Shown piece after piece: positions 16,438-25,998 of a stretch of DNA of 64,000 nucleotides (within the stretch, counting starts at the first letter, position 1; the number at the start of each line of letters is the position of its first letter). The stretch is from Desulfocorpusculum sp964414345 (GTDB lineage Bacteria; Desulfobacterota; Desulfocorpusculales; Desulfocorpusculum), in NCBI GenBank assembly GCA_964414345.1, contig CAYPWF010000002.1, forward strand, positions 45,864 to 109,863, given 5' to 3'. The notes beneath the pieces were generated by a model, which ran no database searches, was not told the DNA's origin, and was given only the letters and a program-made list of their open reading frames with translations. A program made the position numbers and the translations under genes.

Positions 16438-18129
16438 ATGCCTGAACCAGCGGTCCCTCCGAAAAGGCTGGGAGAGAGGCTTGTGGATCAGGGGCTTATA
16501 ACCCCGGAGCAGCTTCGTATTGCCTTGGAACTCCAGAAAAGGACCAGCCGCCTGCTGGGAGAAATCCTCTTGGATATGGGCTTTGTGGAGGAGTCGGCTG
16601 TCTCCTCCTTGTTCTCCCGGGACATGGGGGCTACTTACATGACCTCTCTGGAGGGGGTCTCGGTGGATCCAGAGGCCCTGCGCCTTGTGCCCAAGAGCTG
16701 GGCTTCAGATCACAAGGTGCTTCCCTTGTCCTTGGAGGATAACGAGATCACCGTGGCCATAGCAGATCCTTTCGATGTTGTGGCTGTTGACGAGCTACGA
16801 AGGCTGACAGGCAAGAGGGTGCGCACGGTAGGGGCCGGAGAGACGGACATTCTGCGGGCCATAGAGTTTTGGTACGCAGGGGATCTGGAGACCGTCAGTG
16901 AGATTCTGCGCCAGGCAGTGGAGGTGGTGTGGGGAGGGGGCGGGGTCTTGGGGCCAGAAGAGGCTCCCCTCGTCCGGCTGGTCAACCACATGATCACTAT
17001 GGCAGTCAAGGATTCTGCCACGGATATCCATATTGAGCCAGAGCGCAACGCAGTCCTGGTGAGATTCAGGGTGGACGGAATTCTGAGGGTGTGGGAGATC
17101 CTGCCCAAGGAGCTGGAAAGGCCAATGGTCTCCAGGTTCAAGGTGATGGCCAACCTGGACATCTCCGAGAGCCGTCTTCCACAGGACGGAAGGGCGGAGT
17201 TCCGCTTTGGGAGCAGAGTGCTGGACATGCGTGTCTCTGTTTATCCTACCTCCCAGGGCGAAAACGTGGTGGCAAGGCTTCTAGACAGGAGCAAACTGGT
17301 CACCAGGATAGACGAGCTGGGTTTTGACCAAGATTTCCGGGCAATCTTCCGCAGAATGCTCAAGCGTCACCAAGGCATCATATTGGTTACGGGGCCTACA
17401 GGCTCAGGCAAGACAACCACCTTGTACGCCTCCCTCTTGGAGATCACCTCACCCCAGATCAACGTTATGACCATAGAAGACCCCATCGAGTATGATCTTC
17501 CCTTCATAAGGCAGAGCCAGATCAACCCCAGGGCTCAGTTCACCTTTGCCAAGGGTTTGCGCTCCATTCTGAGACAGGACCCTGATGTGATCCTGGTAGG
17601 GGAAATCAGGGACCAGGAGACTCTCGAGATCTCAATGCAGGCGGCCCTCACAGGCCATCTTGTCTTGTCAACCCTTCACACCAACTCAGCCCTGGGAGCC
17701 ATCCCTAGATTGATCCACATGGGAGCCCCCCCACACATCTTGGCCTCTTCTCTCATAGGGGTGGTCTCCCAGCGTTTACTGCGTCGTGTCTGCCCGGAGT
17801 GCGCTTATTACCAGGAGGCGACCCCCCAGGAGTTGGATTTTTTAGCCGCAGAGGCCCCTGAACTGCTTCAAGGAGAAACAGGAGTGCTCAAGCTGCCAAG
17901 GGAAAAGGGATGCGACCATTGCAGAGGGGACGGTTACATTGGCCGTTTTGCCGTAGGCGAGATAGTAGAGCTGGATCGTGCTTTGCAACAGATGATCCAT
18001 GCTCGAGCCACAGAGGAGTCCATGACGCAGTCTTTAAAGGAGCGCGGATATAGAACCATTTTGCAGGACGCCCTCAAGAGGGTGGTGCAGGGACGTACAA
18101 CCCTGGGAGAGGTAAGCCGGGTGCTCTGA
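16438..18129 (+). CDS. MshE/GspE-type pilus assembly ATPase with a c-di-GMP-binding MshEN domain
   Basis: 563 aa cytoplasmic motor ATPase of type IV pilus / type II secretion. The N-terminal MshEN domain carries a complete c-di-GMP motif at residues 10-33: R10-L11-G12, L15-V16, G19-L20-I21, L26, L30 and Q33 all fit. A second, degenerate copy starts near LLGEILLDMG. Then come Walker A GPTGSGKTTTLYAS, the Asp box and Walker B VILVGEIRDQETLE, and a zinc site of two C-x2-C pairs (CPEC, CDHC). The ATG at 16438 has AAAGGGG upstream. Gene order points to MSHA-type pili (mshE-mshG first, then mshI-J-K-L-M-N). Confidence 0.92.
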   Translation: MPEPAVPPKRLGERLVDQGLITPEQLRIALELQKRTSRLLGEILLDMGFVEESAVSSLFSRDMGATYMTSLEGVSVDPEALRLVPKSWASDHKVLPLSLEDNEITVAIADPFDVVAVDELRRLTGKRVRTVGAGETDILRAIEFWYAGDLETVSEILRQAVEVVWGGGGVLGPEEAPLVRLVNHMITMAVKDSATDIHIEPERNAVLVRFRVDGILRVWEILPKELERPMVSRFKVMANLDISESRLPQDGRAEFRFGSRVLDMRVSVYPTSQGENVVARLLDRSKLVTRIDELGFDQDFRAIFRRMLKRHQGIILVTGPTGSGKTTTLYASLLEITSPQINVMTIEDPIEYDLPFIRQSQINPRAQFTFAKGLRSILRQDPDVILVGEIRDQETLEISMQAALTGHLVLSTLHTNSALGAIPRLIHMGAPPHILASSLIGVVSQRLLRRVCPECAYYQEATPQELDFLAAEAPELLQGETGVLKLPREKGCDHCRGDGYIGRFAVGEIVELDRALQQMIHARATEESMTQSLKERGYRTILQDALKRVVQGRTTLGEVSRVL

Positions 18130-18130
18130 G

Positions 18131-19327
18131 ATGACCTTGTATAGGTATCAGGCTTGGGACGAAAGAGGAAGGCTCCTAAGTGGAGTCGAGGAAGCCCACA
18201 GCGAGGAAGATCTTTACGGCCAACTGAAAGCCCGGGGACTTCTTCTCAAGAAAGCCAGAGGCCTTAGGAAAGGCTTCCTGAAAAGGTCAGGCAGGATTCC
18301 ACTGGAAATTTTGGCTGAGTTCTCCCATCAGATGGCCTTTATCATGCGCTCAGGGGTCTCCATGGTGAGCGGCATGGGAGATCTTAAGCGCCAGTTGAAA
18401 GGGTTAGCCTTCTCCCAAGTCCTGGACGGGCTTATCAGGGACGTGACTGCAGGCTCGACCTTAAGCCAAGCCATGGCCAGACAGCCTCTTGCTTTTCCCT
18501 CGTACTACGTGGCGGTAATCCATGCTGGGGAAACCGCAGGCAGCCTCGATGAATCCTTCAGGGATATGGCCATCTATCTGGAATGGTTGCTTCAGCTTAG
18601 GCGTCAGGTGAAGCAGGCCCTTACCTATCCCATCATTGTTATGGTGCTAATAAGCATTGCCTTGGCCATCTTTGTGACCGTGGTTGTGCCCCGGCTGGTC
18701 AGCTTCATCAAGGAGTTAAACCGGCCCATGCCTTTGCCCACCCAAGCGCTGGTGTGGTTTAACGAGTGGGTGGCCGCAAACTGGTACATAGTGGTTGGGC
18801 TCATGGCAACAGCAATATTGGGCACCATTGTGGCATGGCGATTCCCAGCCTTTAGACTTCTCTGGGACAGGCGGAAGCTGGGCTTGCCGGTCTTGGGTGA
18901 ACTCATGCGGGAGCTGGTCTTGCTGCGTTTCGTAAAGTACCTGAGGGTGCTTTACAGAGCAGGCATCCAAGTACATCAGTCTTTCCAGATATTGCAGGAG
19001 GTGGTGCCAAATCGTTACTACCGAGCGATCATGGCCCAGGTGGGGAATCAGATCATGGAGGGAGAATCCCTGGCCGAGGCCATGGAAAACTCGGGAGCCT
19101 TTCCCCCGCAGGTGGAGCGCAGTATCCGCGTGGGAGAACAGACAGGCACCCTGGAGGAGGCCCTGGAACAACTGGGGACACATTTGGAGCGCACAATAGA
19201 TGCGAAGATAAAGCGGCTGGTTTCCCTAATCGAACCCATGCTCCTGATGTTTGTGGGGGCTATTTTGATCCTGGTAATCGTGAGCGTGCTTTGGCCCATC
19301 TACACAATCTTGGGGGAGCTGGGCTGA
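18131..19327 (+). CDS. MshG/GspF/PilC-type inner-membrane platform protein
   Basis: 398 aa. The N-terminus (YRYQAWDERGRLLSGVEEA) is typical of PilC. Two GspF domains (about 65-190 and 265-390) each end in hydrophobic segments, including AIFVTVVVPRLV and the final LLMFVGAILILVIVSVLW. It forms the membrane base on which the adjacent ATPase acts. It begins 1 nt after the ATPase stop, so the pair is one translational unit. A 240-bp gap and a new promoter follow before the next gene. Confidence 0.92.
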   Translation: MTLYRYQAWDERGRLLSGVEEAHSEEDLYGQLKARGLLLKKARGLRKGFLKRSGRIPLEILAEFSHQMAFIMRSGVSMVSGMGDLKRQLKGLAFSQVLDGLIRDVTAGSTLSQAMARQPLAFPSYYVAVIHAGETAGSLDESFRDMAIYLEWLLQLRRQVKQALTYPIIVMVLISIALAIFVTVVVPRLVSFIKELNRPMPLPTQALVWFNEWVAANWYIVVGLMATAILGTIVAWRFPAFRLLWDRRKLGLPVLGELMRELVLLRFVKYLRVLYRAGIQVHQSFQILQEVVPNRYYRAIMAQVGNQIMEGESLAEAMENSGAFPPQVERSIRVGEQTGTLEEALEQLGTHLERTIDAKIKRLVSLIEPMLLMFVGAILILVIVSVLWPIYTILGELG

Positions 19328-19475
19328 GATGGAGGGACTTTGGTGCTCGGCCGCCCCGAGCCTCTCAGAGCTTCCAGCCAAGACCGAGCCCATGGTTTTT
19401 CTCTGATTGCACCATCCAATGTAAACCAGATATTGGGGTAATTTGACTTTTCTCCACAACAGCTTGAAGTTTTTC

Positions 19476-19503
19476 TTTACAACTGATTCAAGCCTGGTAT
19501 AAT
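19476..19503 (+). promoter_or_regulatory. Internal sigma-70-type promoter in the pilus cluster
   Basis: TTTACA (19476-19481), 16-nt spacer, TATAAT (19498-19503, perfect -10). Transcription would start near 19510, which rules out the GTG at 19512 as a normal start for the next gene. Confidence 0.6.
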
Positions 19504-19568
19504 TCCCCCGGGTGTGGTGTAGGGTCTTTCATCTGAAGCGATTCAAATTTCAAGGGAGGCAGGATCGA

Positions 19569-20993
19569 TTGGGGCGGAGTCTATCTAAGGGGGCGCTCAT
19601 CTACCTCAGGCAGGATCGACTTCTGGGTGTGTCCTGGCGAAGGGGGCGCTTCCAAAAAGTCATGGATTGTAGCGCACAGACTCCCCAAATGTTAAAGAAA
19701 TCGAGTGGATCCGCCATGTTGATCATTCATAGAGACTCCCTTGAACACAGGGTTGTATCTCTTCCCTTAGGACCGCGCATTCCTTTGGCTCAGGTCATGG
19801 CTCGTGAAGCAGCCGAGCTTCTGGGGGCTGCCCCGGAGGATACAGCTTTTGGATGGCGGCTCCTGGGTAGGGCCGAGGAAGATGGTGCCCCAAAACAGCG
19901 CTATGTGCTGACAGCTTGTCACAGACAGGAGATTCAGCATCTGGCCGGGAGTATTCGTGGAGTGGGTCTGGAGGTAACAGACGTGCTTAGCGCCTTGGAC
20001 CTCCTGGTGGAGTACGGCGCACGTTCCATGGGCCCCAAGCCTGGGCTTTTGGTGGTTTTCGACCAGGAGTTGGTGCACCTTGTCTTTTTTAGTGAGGGCA
20101 TGTACGGGTTCCACAGGGTTTTCAAAGCTGATCAGGAGAGTTTCAAAGAGGAACTTCTTCAGGAGTTTCAGCGCTCGGCCTATTACGCCAAGCAAAGATA
20201 CAAAACCGCAGTTGAACAGATCCGCGTGGCCCTGGCACCTCCGTGGTTCGTGCAGGAGACTGCATCGGTTCTGGAGTCCTCCATGCAGGTCCCTTGTGTG
20301 CTTGTCCCACCACCCCGGAGCCTGGAGGAGTGGCCGGAGCTAGGGCTTTTGAACTTACTGGCGCAAGATTCCTCACTGGTAAGACCTCTGCTCTCCATGA
20401 TTCCCCCAGAGGTCAGGAGGCGCAGACACCTGCGCCGTATAGCTGCCTTGAGCCTTTCTGTAGAGATCCTATTGATAGGGCTCATGGGGGTGGCAATCAC
20501 AATTCTCCAAACGGCCAATCAGACGGACAGGGAAATATTGCTGGGCTGCGCCAGGAGTCTGCAGGTCATGCAGAACAGCCTCGGAACACGCAAAGGGGAT
20601 CTCCAAGAGATGGAGAGACTTCGAGAGGCAGTGCTGACTGCAAAGAAGATTCTCTCAAGCAGGCCGGAATTGCACCTTCGGCTGGAGGAGTTCTCCTACC
20701 TGGTGCCGGAGGGGATCCGACTTGAATCCATTAAGTGGACGGATCCTTTGGAAGAACCCCGCAGACAAACTGTTGGATCCAGCCCAGGGTCTATGGGTGA
20801 GAAAAAGGGGCTCCTGGAGATGGATGGGATTGTGCAGGCGCGAGAGCCGGAGGTCCGTTACAAGACCTTCAGCCAATGGCTTGAGATTCTGAAAGAGGCT
20901 TTCCCGGCCAAAGACCTGGAGGCTCAGACCGGGGAGCTACTTCAGAGAGGGAAATTCAGTTTGGCGGTTCCCCTCTCCTGGGAGAATCCTTGA
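19569..20993 (+). CDS. MshI / PilM-PilN-like pilus alignment protein
   Basis: 474 aa. The N-terminal part (about 1-270) reads as an actin-like PilM/GspL cytoplasmic domain (IYLRQDRLLGVSW at the start, LLVVFDQELVHLVFF in the middle, FQRSAYYAKQRYK later). One transmembrane helix follows (about 300-325, AALSLSVEILLIGLMG), then a periplasmic coiled-coil/PilN-like region (330-474). So it looks like a PilM-PilN fusion, as MshI/GspL proteins are. The TTG at 19569 is preferred because AAGGGAGG lies 9 nt before it. The stop overlaps the next start. Confidence 0.7.
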   Translation: MGRSLSKGALIYLRQDRLLGVSWRRGRFQKVMDCSAQTPQMLKKSSGSAMLIIHRDSLEHRVVSLPLGPRIPLAQVMAREAAELLGAAPEDTAFGWRLLGRAEEDGAPKQRYVLTACHRQEIQHLAGSIRGVGLEVTDVLSALDLLVEYGARSMGPKPGLLVVFDQELVHLVFFSEGMYGFHRVFKADQESFKEELLQEFQRSAYYAKQRYKTAVEQIRVALAPPWFVQETASVLESSMQVPCVLVPPPRSLEEWPELGLLNLLAQDSSLVRPLLSMIPPEVRRRRHLRRIAALSLSVEILLIGLMGVAITILQTANQTDREILLGCARSLQVMQNSLGTRKGDLQEMERLREAVLTAKKILSSRPELHLRLEEFSYLVPEGIRLESIKWTDPLEEPRRQTVGSSPGSMGEKKGLLEMDGIVQAREPEVRYKTFSQWLEILKEAFPAKDLEAQTGELLQRGKFSLAVPLSWENP

Positions 20994-21550
20994 AACAGCA
21001 GCACCCCAGCCCTATACGAGGATTCCACCCCATGATGCTCCCAGCCATCATGGGCTTGGTGCTCCTGGGCGCAATGATTTATTACCTGATCCTGAACCAA
21101 CAAAGCCAAACATTGCTCAAAGAGATCAAGGCGGTGCAGGCCAAGCTGGAGGAGGCAAGAGGTCATCTGCAAGCCTTGGAAGAATGGGAACGTGTGCGAG
21201 GTTCTGACTTCATTTGGACCCTCTCCAGATGGGTCCCTTTATTCCAAAACCCGCTGGAGGCACGGCTCAAGCTGGAGGGAAGGATTCTGGATATTTTTCG
21301 AGAAGTACGGGCATTAGAACCCTCGGTGGAGTGGAAGAGCCCAGCCGGTGAGGGGGGCATAGCTCAGGTCCGGCTTGTGGCCAAAGGGCTTTTTCCCTCT
21401 TACGAGGCCTTGCTGAAATGGCTTGGTGAACTAGAAGAGGGAACACCCCCTGTGATACCCACCTCTATTGAGATACGTAAGGAGGGAGCTCGTTTGAGGG
21501 TCTCAACAGGTCTGACTCTTTACTTCAGAGTTGAGCATGGGACGCTTTGA
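20990..21550 (+). CDS. MshJ / PilO-GspM-like pilus protein
   Basis: 186 aa with one N-terminal transmembrane helix (about 15-35), a coiled coil (40-70, QTLLKEIKAVQAKLEEA) and a periplasmic ferredoxin-like domain with an EALLKWLGELEE helix, as in PilO/GspM. It starts at TTG overlapping the previous stop, with GGGAGA just before it. Partner of the preceding PilM/N-like protein in the inner-membrane alignment complex. Assigned by size, topology and gene order; sequence identity in this family is low. Confidence 0.65.
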   Translation: MKQQHPSPIRGFHPMMLPAIMGLVLLGAMIYYLILNQQSQTLLKEIKAVQAKLEEARGHLQALEEWERVRGSDFIWTLSRWVPLFQNPLEARLKLEGRILDIFREVRALEPSVEWKSPAGEGGIAQVRLVAKGLFPSYEALLKWLGELEEGTPPVIPTSIEIRKEGARLRVSTGLTLYFRVEHGTL

Positions 21551-22034
21551 AGAGGCCTTGGAGAAGTGGATGTGGATGGCTCTTGGGATAATGATCCTTG
21601 GAGTGGCGGCTTTGCTCATCCTGTGGTTCCCATTTGGGCGTCAAGCACAAGAGCTTTCCCTGTCACGCCACAGGCCCCAACAAAAGGCTGATTTGGAAGA
21701 TCTTATCCGGGCAACAGCCCCCAGGAAGCTCAAAACTGCTCGAGAGCGTTTGGAGTCCCTTAGAGCCTCAGGAGAAAAAAGGGATCCTTTTTTGAACAGG
21801 GCAGAGCTTGAATGGGTGCAGTTCGTAGAGACTCTCTCCTTGAACGTCCCGCGGCTGGAGGGAATCCTGCATCGGGAGGGGGAGCCTTACGTAATGGTTC
21901 GAGGAAAGCTTTTGGGAATTGGAGATGGAGTGGACGGATTCCTGGTGGAGCACATCGGGGAGGATTACGTGGAATTCACCAAAGAAGGAAGGCTTTTACG
22001 TGTGAGGCTGCCATGGGGTGGAGGAAAAAGATGA
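21537..22034 (+). CDS. MshK / PilP-like pilus protein
   Basis: 165 aa. One transmembrane helix (about 10-32, MALGIMILGVAALLILW), a linker, then a small C-terminal beta domain with the PilP-like pattern GVDGFLVEHIGEDYVEF...GRLLRVRLPW. RDPF (before LNRAELEW) is the usual entry to that domain. It likely contacts the secretin encoded next. Start is ATG 21537 or TTG 21531; both overlap the preceding gene. The stop overlaps the secretin start. Confidence 0.6.
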   Translation: MGRFEEALEKWMWMALGIMILGVAALLILWFPFGRQAQELSLSRHRPQQKADLEDLIRATAPRKLKTARERLESLRASGEKRDPFLNRAELEWVQFVETLSLNVPRLEGILHREGEPYVMVRGKLLGIGDGVDGFLVEHIGEDYVEFTKEGRLLRVRLPWGGGKR

Positions 22035-24046
22035 GCAAGGGGAACAGTCACCTCTGGCTTTTGATGGGAGTGCTGGTGCTGGCCGGATGCGCAACAGATC
22101 GAGCCCCCAGGCCGGCGCCGCAAAAAACTGAGCCGCCACCTCTTTTGTCAGGGCCGCCCCCTGCTCCCGCCCCTGCCAGGCCCGAGCGACCTACTCCTCC
22201 TCCGCTCCTGCCCTTGAAAACCCCTGTGGAAAAGGGTGGATTGGATGCAATGGTCTCCATTTCGTTAGTGGATGGCGGGCTCAAGGAGTTGCTACATGCC
22301 TTGGTAAAACAAGCAGGGGTGAATGTGATCATAGACCCGGACGTGGAGGATGCCAAAGTCAGCCTGAATCTGCAGAATATTCCCCTTTGGCAGGCTTTGG
22401 ATGCCGTGCTTACTTCCCACGGGCTTTTTTTCTCATCTCACCCAGGCTATGTAAGGGTCTCCAAGATGATGACCAGGGTCTTCCATCTGGACTATGTGAT
22501 GAGTGTTCGTTCAGGCTCCAGCACAACCCAGGTCTCCCTGTCCTCGGGAACCAGTGCCACCAGCACTGGCACTTCCCCAGGTTCCTCACTGGCGGTTTCT
22601 GGTTCCTCCACGGCTGGTTCCACAGGCCTTGGTCAGCTTTCAACCAGCGCCTCCATGGGGGACATTTCCATACAGACCCAGGAGACGGTGGATTTCTGGA
22701 AACAGCTGGAGGTGCGGCTGAGGGAGCTCATGAGGGATCCGCGCTATCAGATGCTCAGGGCTGAGTTCCAGCAGCAGGATCTTCGAAGGCAAATGGAGCT
22801 CCTGCCTTACGAAACCCAGTATGATAAGGAGCTTTTGAAGCATCAGCTGGAAATGTTCCAACTGGAGCGGGAGGTGGTAAGAAAAAAGCTGGAAACCGGC
22901 CTCTGGGAGGGACAAACGGTTTCCGGGGGATCGGCAGGCTCTCAGGCCAGGACCACCAGAGAGAGCTCCACCCGCGCAGCAGAGGCAACTTCCACCGACA
23001 CGAGCCAGGCCCCGCTGGTGGGAACCTACGCCCTGGACCCGCAGACAGGCACCCTCATAGTGACCACAAGTCCGGCGGTAATGGAAAGGGTGGAACGTTT
23101 TTTGGCCCAGGTGAAAGACAACCTTGTAAGACAAGTGCATATAGACGTGCAGATCTTGGAGGTGTCTCTTAACAACGATCAACAGCTGGGAGTGGATTGG
23201 AACGGCTTCCCCGGCCTTTTGCAGCTCTTCCGAATGCCCAGGCTCAGGGAGGTGATCCGGGGGCAAATGGAGAGCCAAGCTACAGGGGGAGGAGGCGGTG
23301 GAGGGGGTACCAGCACCAGCGGCACGGGTGTAGTCTCCCCTCTTCCAGTATCCCCATTCACTGCCTCACCGCTTAGCGCCTTCCAGATGGGTCTACTGTT
23401 CGCCCCCACAGCGGAGCTGGGCGTTCAGTACACCTTGAACAATGTAATCTCCTTTCTGAGGACCCAGGGAGATGTGAAGGCGGTCTCCAGACCCCAGATA
23501 ACCACCCTTAACAACCAACCTGCGGTCATCTCCGTAGGAGTGAACGACTTTTTCGTGACATTCGAACAGCTCACCACAGCCGCTGCTTCAGGCGGGATCG
23601 CCACCTCGCAGGTGACCAGCCGTGTGAACCCCCTCTTCATAGGGGTCACCCTGCACATAACCCCCCAGATCAGCCCACAGGGGGAGATACTTCTGAAAAT
23701 AGTGCCTGCTGTGAACCAAAGGGTGGGTGAAAAACTGGTCCCCACAGGCATCCCTTCGGCTCCCACCCAGGCCATTCCATTGCTGGAGACCCGCCAGACC
23801 AGCACGGTGGTGCGCTTGCTGGACGGCCAGACCCTTTTGATCTCAGGCCTTATACAAGAGCGGGAGCAGGAGATCTCCAAATCAGTTCCTTATCTGGCCG
23901 AAGTCCCTGTTATGGGATCCCTTTTCCGTCACACCACCAAGGAGAAACGTAGATCCGAGCTGATCCTGCTTCTGACTCCGAGACTCGTGGACATCAACCA
24001 GCCTGTGCAAGAGACAGTGGTTTGGGGGTTGGAAAGGGGGAGCTGA
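22031..24046 (+). CDS. MshL / PilQ-type outer-membrane secretin lipoprotein
   Basis: 671 aa. Lipoprotein signal with lipobox LAGC (Cys20), then a Pro-rich linker, an STN/N0-like domain (about 70-140, LLHALVKQAGVNVIIDPDV), a Ser/Thr-rich insert (about 160-205), a charged helical insert (235-300), an N-domain (about 325-380, GTLIVTTSPAVMERVERFL) and the secretin beta barrel. The barrel signature is VRLLDGQTLLISGLIQERE...VPYLAEVPVMGSLFRHTT. A Gly-rich/Ser/Thr tract (about 415-435) lies in the barrel region. The ATG has GGAGG 6 nt upstream and its ATGA overlaps the previous stop. It forms the outer-membrane pore for the pilus. Confidence 0.9.
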   Translation: MSKGNSHLWLLMGVLVLAGCATDRAPRPAPQKTEPPPLLSGPPPAPAPARPERPTPPPLLPLKTPVEKGGLDAMVSISLVDGGLKELLHALVKQAGVNVIIDPDVEDAKVSLNLQNIPLWQALDAVLTSHGLFFSSHPGYVRVSKMMTRVFHLDYVMSVRSGSSTTQVSLSSGTSATSTGTSPGSSLAVSGSSTAGSTGLGQLSTSASMGDISIQTQETVDFWKQLEVRLRELMRDPRYQMLRAEFQQQDLRRQMELLPYETQYDKELLKHQLEMFQLEREVVRKKLETGLWEGQTVSGGSAGSQARTTRESSTRAAEATSTDTSQAPLVGTYALDPQTGTLIVTTSPAVMERVERFLAQVKDNLVRQVHIDVQILEVSLNNDQQLGVDWNGFPGLLQLFRMPRLREVIRGQMESQATGGGGGGGGTSTSGTGVVSPLPVSPFTASPLSAFQMGLLFAPTAELGVQYTLNNVISFLRTQGDVKAVSRPQITTLNNQPAVISVGVNDFFVTFEQLTTAAASGGIATSQVTSRVNPLFIGVTLHITPQISPQGEILLKIVPAVNQRVGEKLVPTGIPSAPTQAIPLLETRQTSTVVRLLDGQTLLISGLIQEREQEISKSVPYLAEVPVMGSLFRHTTKEKRRSELILLLTPRLVDINQPVQETVVWGLERGS

Positions 24047-24868
24047 ATGTACAGAACATTCTTCAGCCTCCAGGAGCCACCCTTTCAGCTTCTGCCGGAT
24101 CCCAAGTTCTTTCTTTTCTCGGAAAAGGCCAGATCGGCCTTTGATCAGCTCTTATACGGGGTCCAAAACGGGGTGGGCTTTATGATGCTTACCGGACAAG
24201 TGGGTGTAGGCAAAACGACTCTGCTGCGCACCTTGCTGCAGCAGCTGGACCATGGCGTGGAAAGGGCCCTGGTCTTGAACCCAATGTTGGGGAACAGCGA
24301 GGAGCTGATCAAAACTATCCTTTTGGATTGGGGGGTGCGCAAGCGCTTTCAAAGACCTCTGGACAAAGTGGACCTGCTCTGTCTGCTTCAAAGTTTTCTG
24401 CTTCGCAGCCACAAGCTGGGCAGAAAGGTGCTTTTGATAATAGACGACTCCCAGACTTTGTCTGATTCGCTTCTGGAAGAGGTCCGCCTCTTGTCCAATT
24501 TGGAAACCAATGACTGCAAGCTCTTACAAATCTTGCTCGTGGGGCAACCGGAGCTTAAAGAACGGATCGAGAGCCCAAAATTCCGCCAGCTCCACCAACG
24601 TATTGCCATCAAGGCCACTTTACCGCCCCTTCGCAAAGAGGAGGTTGGCCCATACCTCCATCACAGGCTAACAGTGGCGGGCTGCAAGGAAACGCTTTTT
24701 TCACCCCGGGCCATAAGGGCCATAGCCAAGGCCAGCCGGGGGATACCCAGGCTCATCAACCTCATTTCAGAGCGTTGCCTGCTGGCCGGGTACGTAAACT
24801 CCAGCCTACGCATTGGTAGGCGGGAAGTGAAGATGGCCGTCAAGGACCTTGAGCTGAGGTGGACATGA
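24047..24868 (+). CDS. MshM / ExeA-type AAA ATPase
   Basis: 273 aa, begins directly after the secretin stop. The N-terminus FFSLQEPPFQLLPDPKFFLFS is typical of ExeA/MshM, Walker A is GQVGVGKTTLL, Walker B is KVLLIIDDSQTL, sensor region LLQILLVGQPELKERI. In ExeA these ATPases help secretin assembly through peptidoglycan; here only the ATPase part is present, without a peptidoglycan-binding tail. MSHA operons have the same gene in the same place. Confidence 0.88.
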   Translation: MYRTFFSLQEPPFQLLPDPKFFLFSEKARSAFDQLLYGVQNGVGFMMLTGQVGVGKTTLLRTLLQQLDHGVERALVLNPMLGNSEELIKTILLDWGVRKRFQRPLDKVDLLCLLQSFLLRSHKLGRKVLLIIDDSQTLSDSLLEEVRLLSNLETNDCKLLQILLVGQPELKERIESPKFRQLHQRIAIKATLPPLRKEEVGPYLHHRLTVAGCKETLFSPRAIRAIAKASRGIPRLINLISERCLLAGYVNSSLRIGRREVKMAVKDLELRWT

Positions 24869-25989
24869 GCCTGATTGAGAAAGCCCTCAACAAAAGCCAA
24901 TCGCCGAATTACTCACCCGGTTCCACAGCCCCATTGCAGGTCCCCAGCCCCGGAAACCTGGTTGGCCCATCTGGCAGGCCTCCCAGATTTGGTCTGATGG
25001 TGACCCTTGGGCTACTGATCGGTCTAGCGGTGGCCGGAGCCTGGTTGATCATGGAGTACTGGCCGCGTAGCCATTCCCAGGAGCCGAGGGAAATCTCACG
25101 TAAGGAGCCCTTCCAAGACTCAAAGCAAGCTCCGGATGTAACGCAAGACTCAGATGCAAAGAAGGGCCCTAAAGAAATGCAGGAGGAGAAGCCAGCACAG
25201 AAGGTCATATCCCCTGAGCCCCAGGAAGAATCCGGTAATAGCCAAGGGGCTTCCTTTCAAAGCCGGCAAGGCTCCCTTACATCTGAAGAGCCTGATCGCT
25301 CCATGGGTGACCTCAGGAAACCCTCACTCAAAAAAAGCCAAGAAAAATCTCAACCCAACAAACCTCAGTATGAGGCTTCCCCTCCCAGGGCTGCCGTGAG
25401 CTCTGAGAAGAAGAAAGAACCCCGGCCTGGGGCGAAGGAAAAACAGAGCCTTCTGCTTGAGAAGGCTTACATCCAAGCCCAGGCAGGACGTCTTCAGGAA
25501 GCCCTGGGGATCTATGACCAGATCCTAGCCCAGGATCCTGGAGAGCTGGAGGCCTTGGTGAACCGTGGTGTGTTGCGCATGCGCATGGGAGATATTCCAG
25601 GAGCCAAGAGAGATCTCTTGGAAGCCAAACATTTGCAGCCTCAAGACTCAACACTCCTCAATGCCCTGGGTGTACTTTATCTAGAGACAGGAGAATTGGA
25701 GGAGGCTGCCCACTACTTCAGATACTCCCCGGAGCCCGCATCCCTTGTTAATCTGGCCCTTGTCTATTGGCGTAAGGGAAGTCACGAGAGGGCTTTGGAG
25801 CTTCTAGAGGAGGCCCAAGGACGAATTCCACAAGATCCTTGGCTGGTTTATTACAAGGCACTGCTTATGCGGGAATTGGGAAAGCAGAAACAAGCCCAGA
25901 CAGAGCTGGAGAAGGCTCGGGGGCTGGCCCTGAAGAGAGGGGATATGGAGCTTATGCGCAAGCTGGAGGCCGCCCAGGGTGGACCCTGA
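24865..25989 (+). CDS. MshN-like TPR membrane protein
   Basis: 374 aa. MSLIEKALNKSQ at the start is typical for MshN-like and related proteins. A single transmembrane helix (about 45-68) follows, then a long charged, Gln/Glu/Lys/Pro-rich linker (70-190), then at least four TPR units (195-370; LLEKAYIQAQAGRLQEALGIY, LEALVNRGVLRMRMGDIPGA read in part). The TPR domain would be periplasmic. ATGA overlap with the MshM-like gene. Confidence 0.75.
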   Translation: MSLIEKALNKSQSPNYSPGSTAPLQVPSPGNLVGPSGRPPRFGLMVTLGLLIGLAVAGAWLIMEYWPRSHSQEPREISRKEPFQDSKQAPDVTQDSDAKKGPKEMQEEKPAQKVISPEPQEESGNSQGASFQSRQGSLTSEEPDRSMGDLRKPSLKKSQEKSQPNKPQYEASPPRAAVSSEKKKEPRPGAKEKQSLLLEKAYIQAQAGRLQEALGIYDQILAQDPGELEALVNRGVLRMRMGDIPGAKRDLLEAKHLQPQDSTLLNALGVLYLETGELEEAAHYFRYSPEPASLVNLALVYWRKGSHERALELLEEAQGRIPQDPWLVYYKALLMRELGKQKQAQTELEKARGLALKRGDMELMRKLEAAQGGP

Positions 25990-25998
25990 GGCTCTCTC

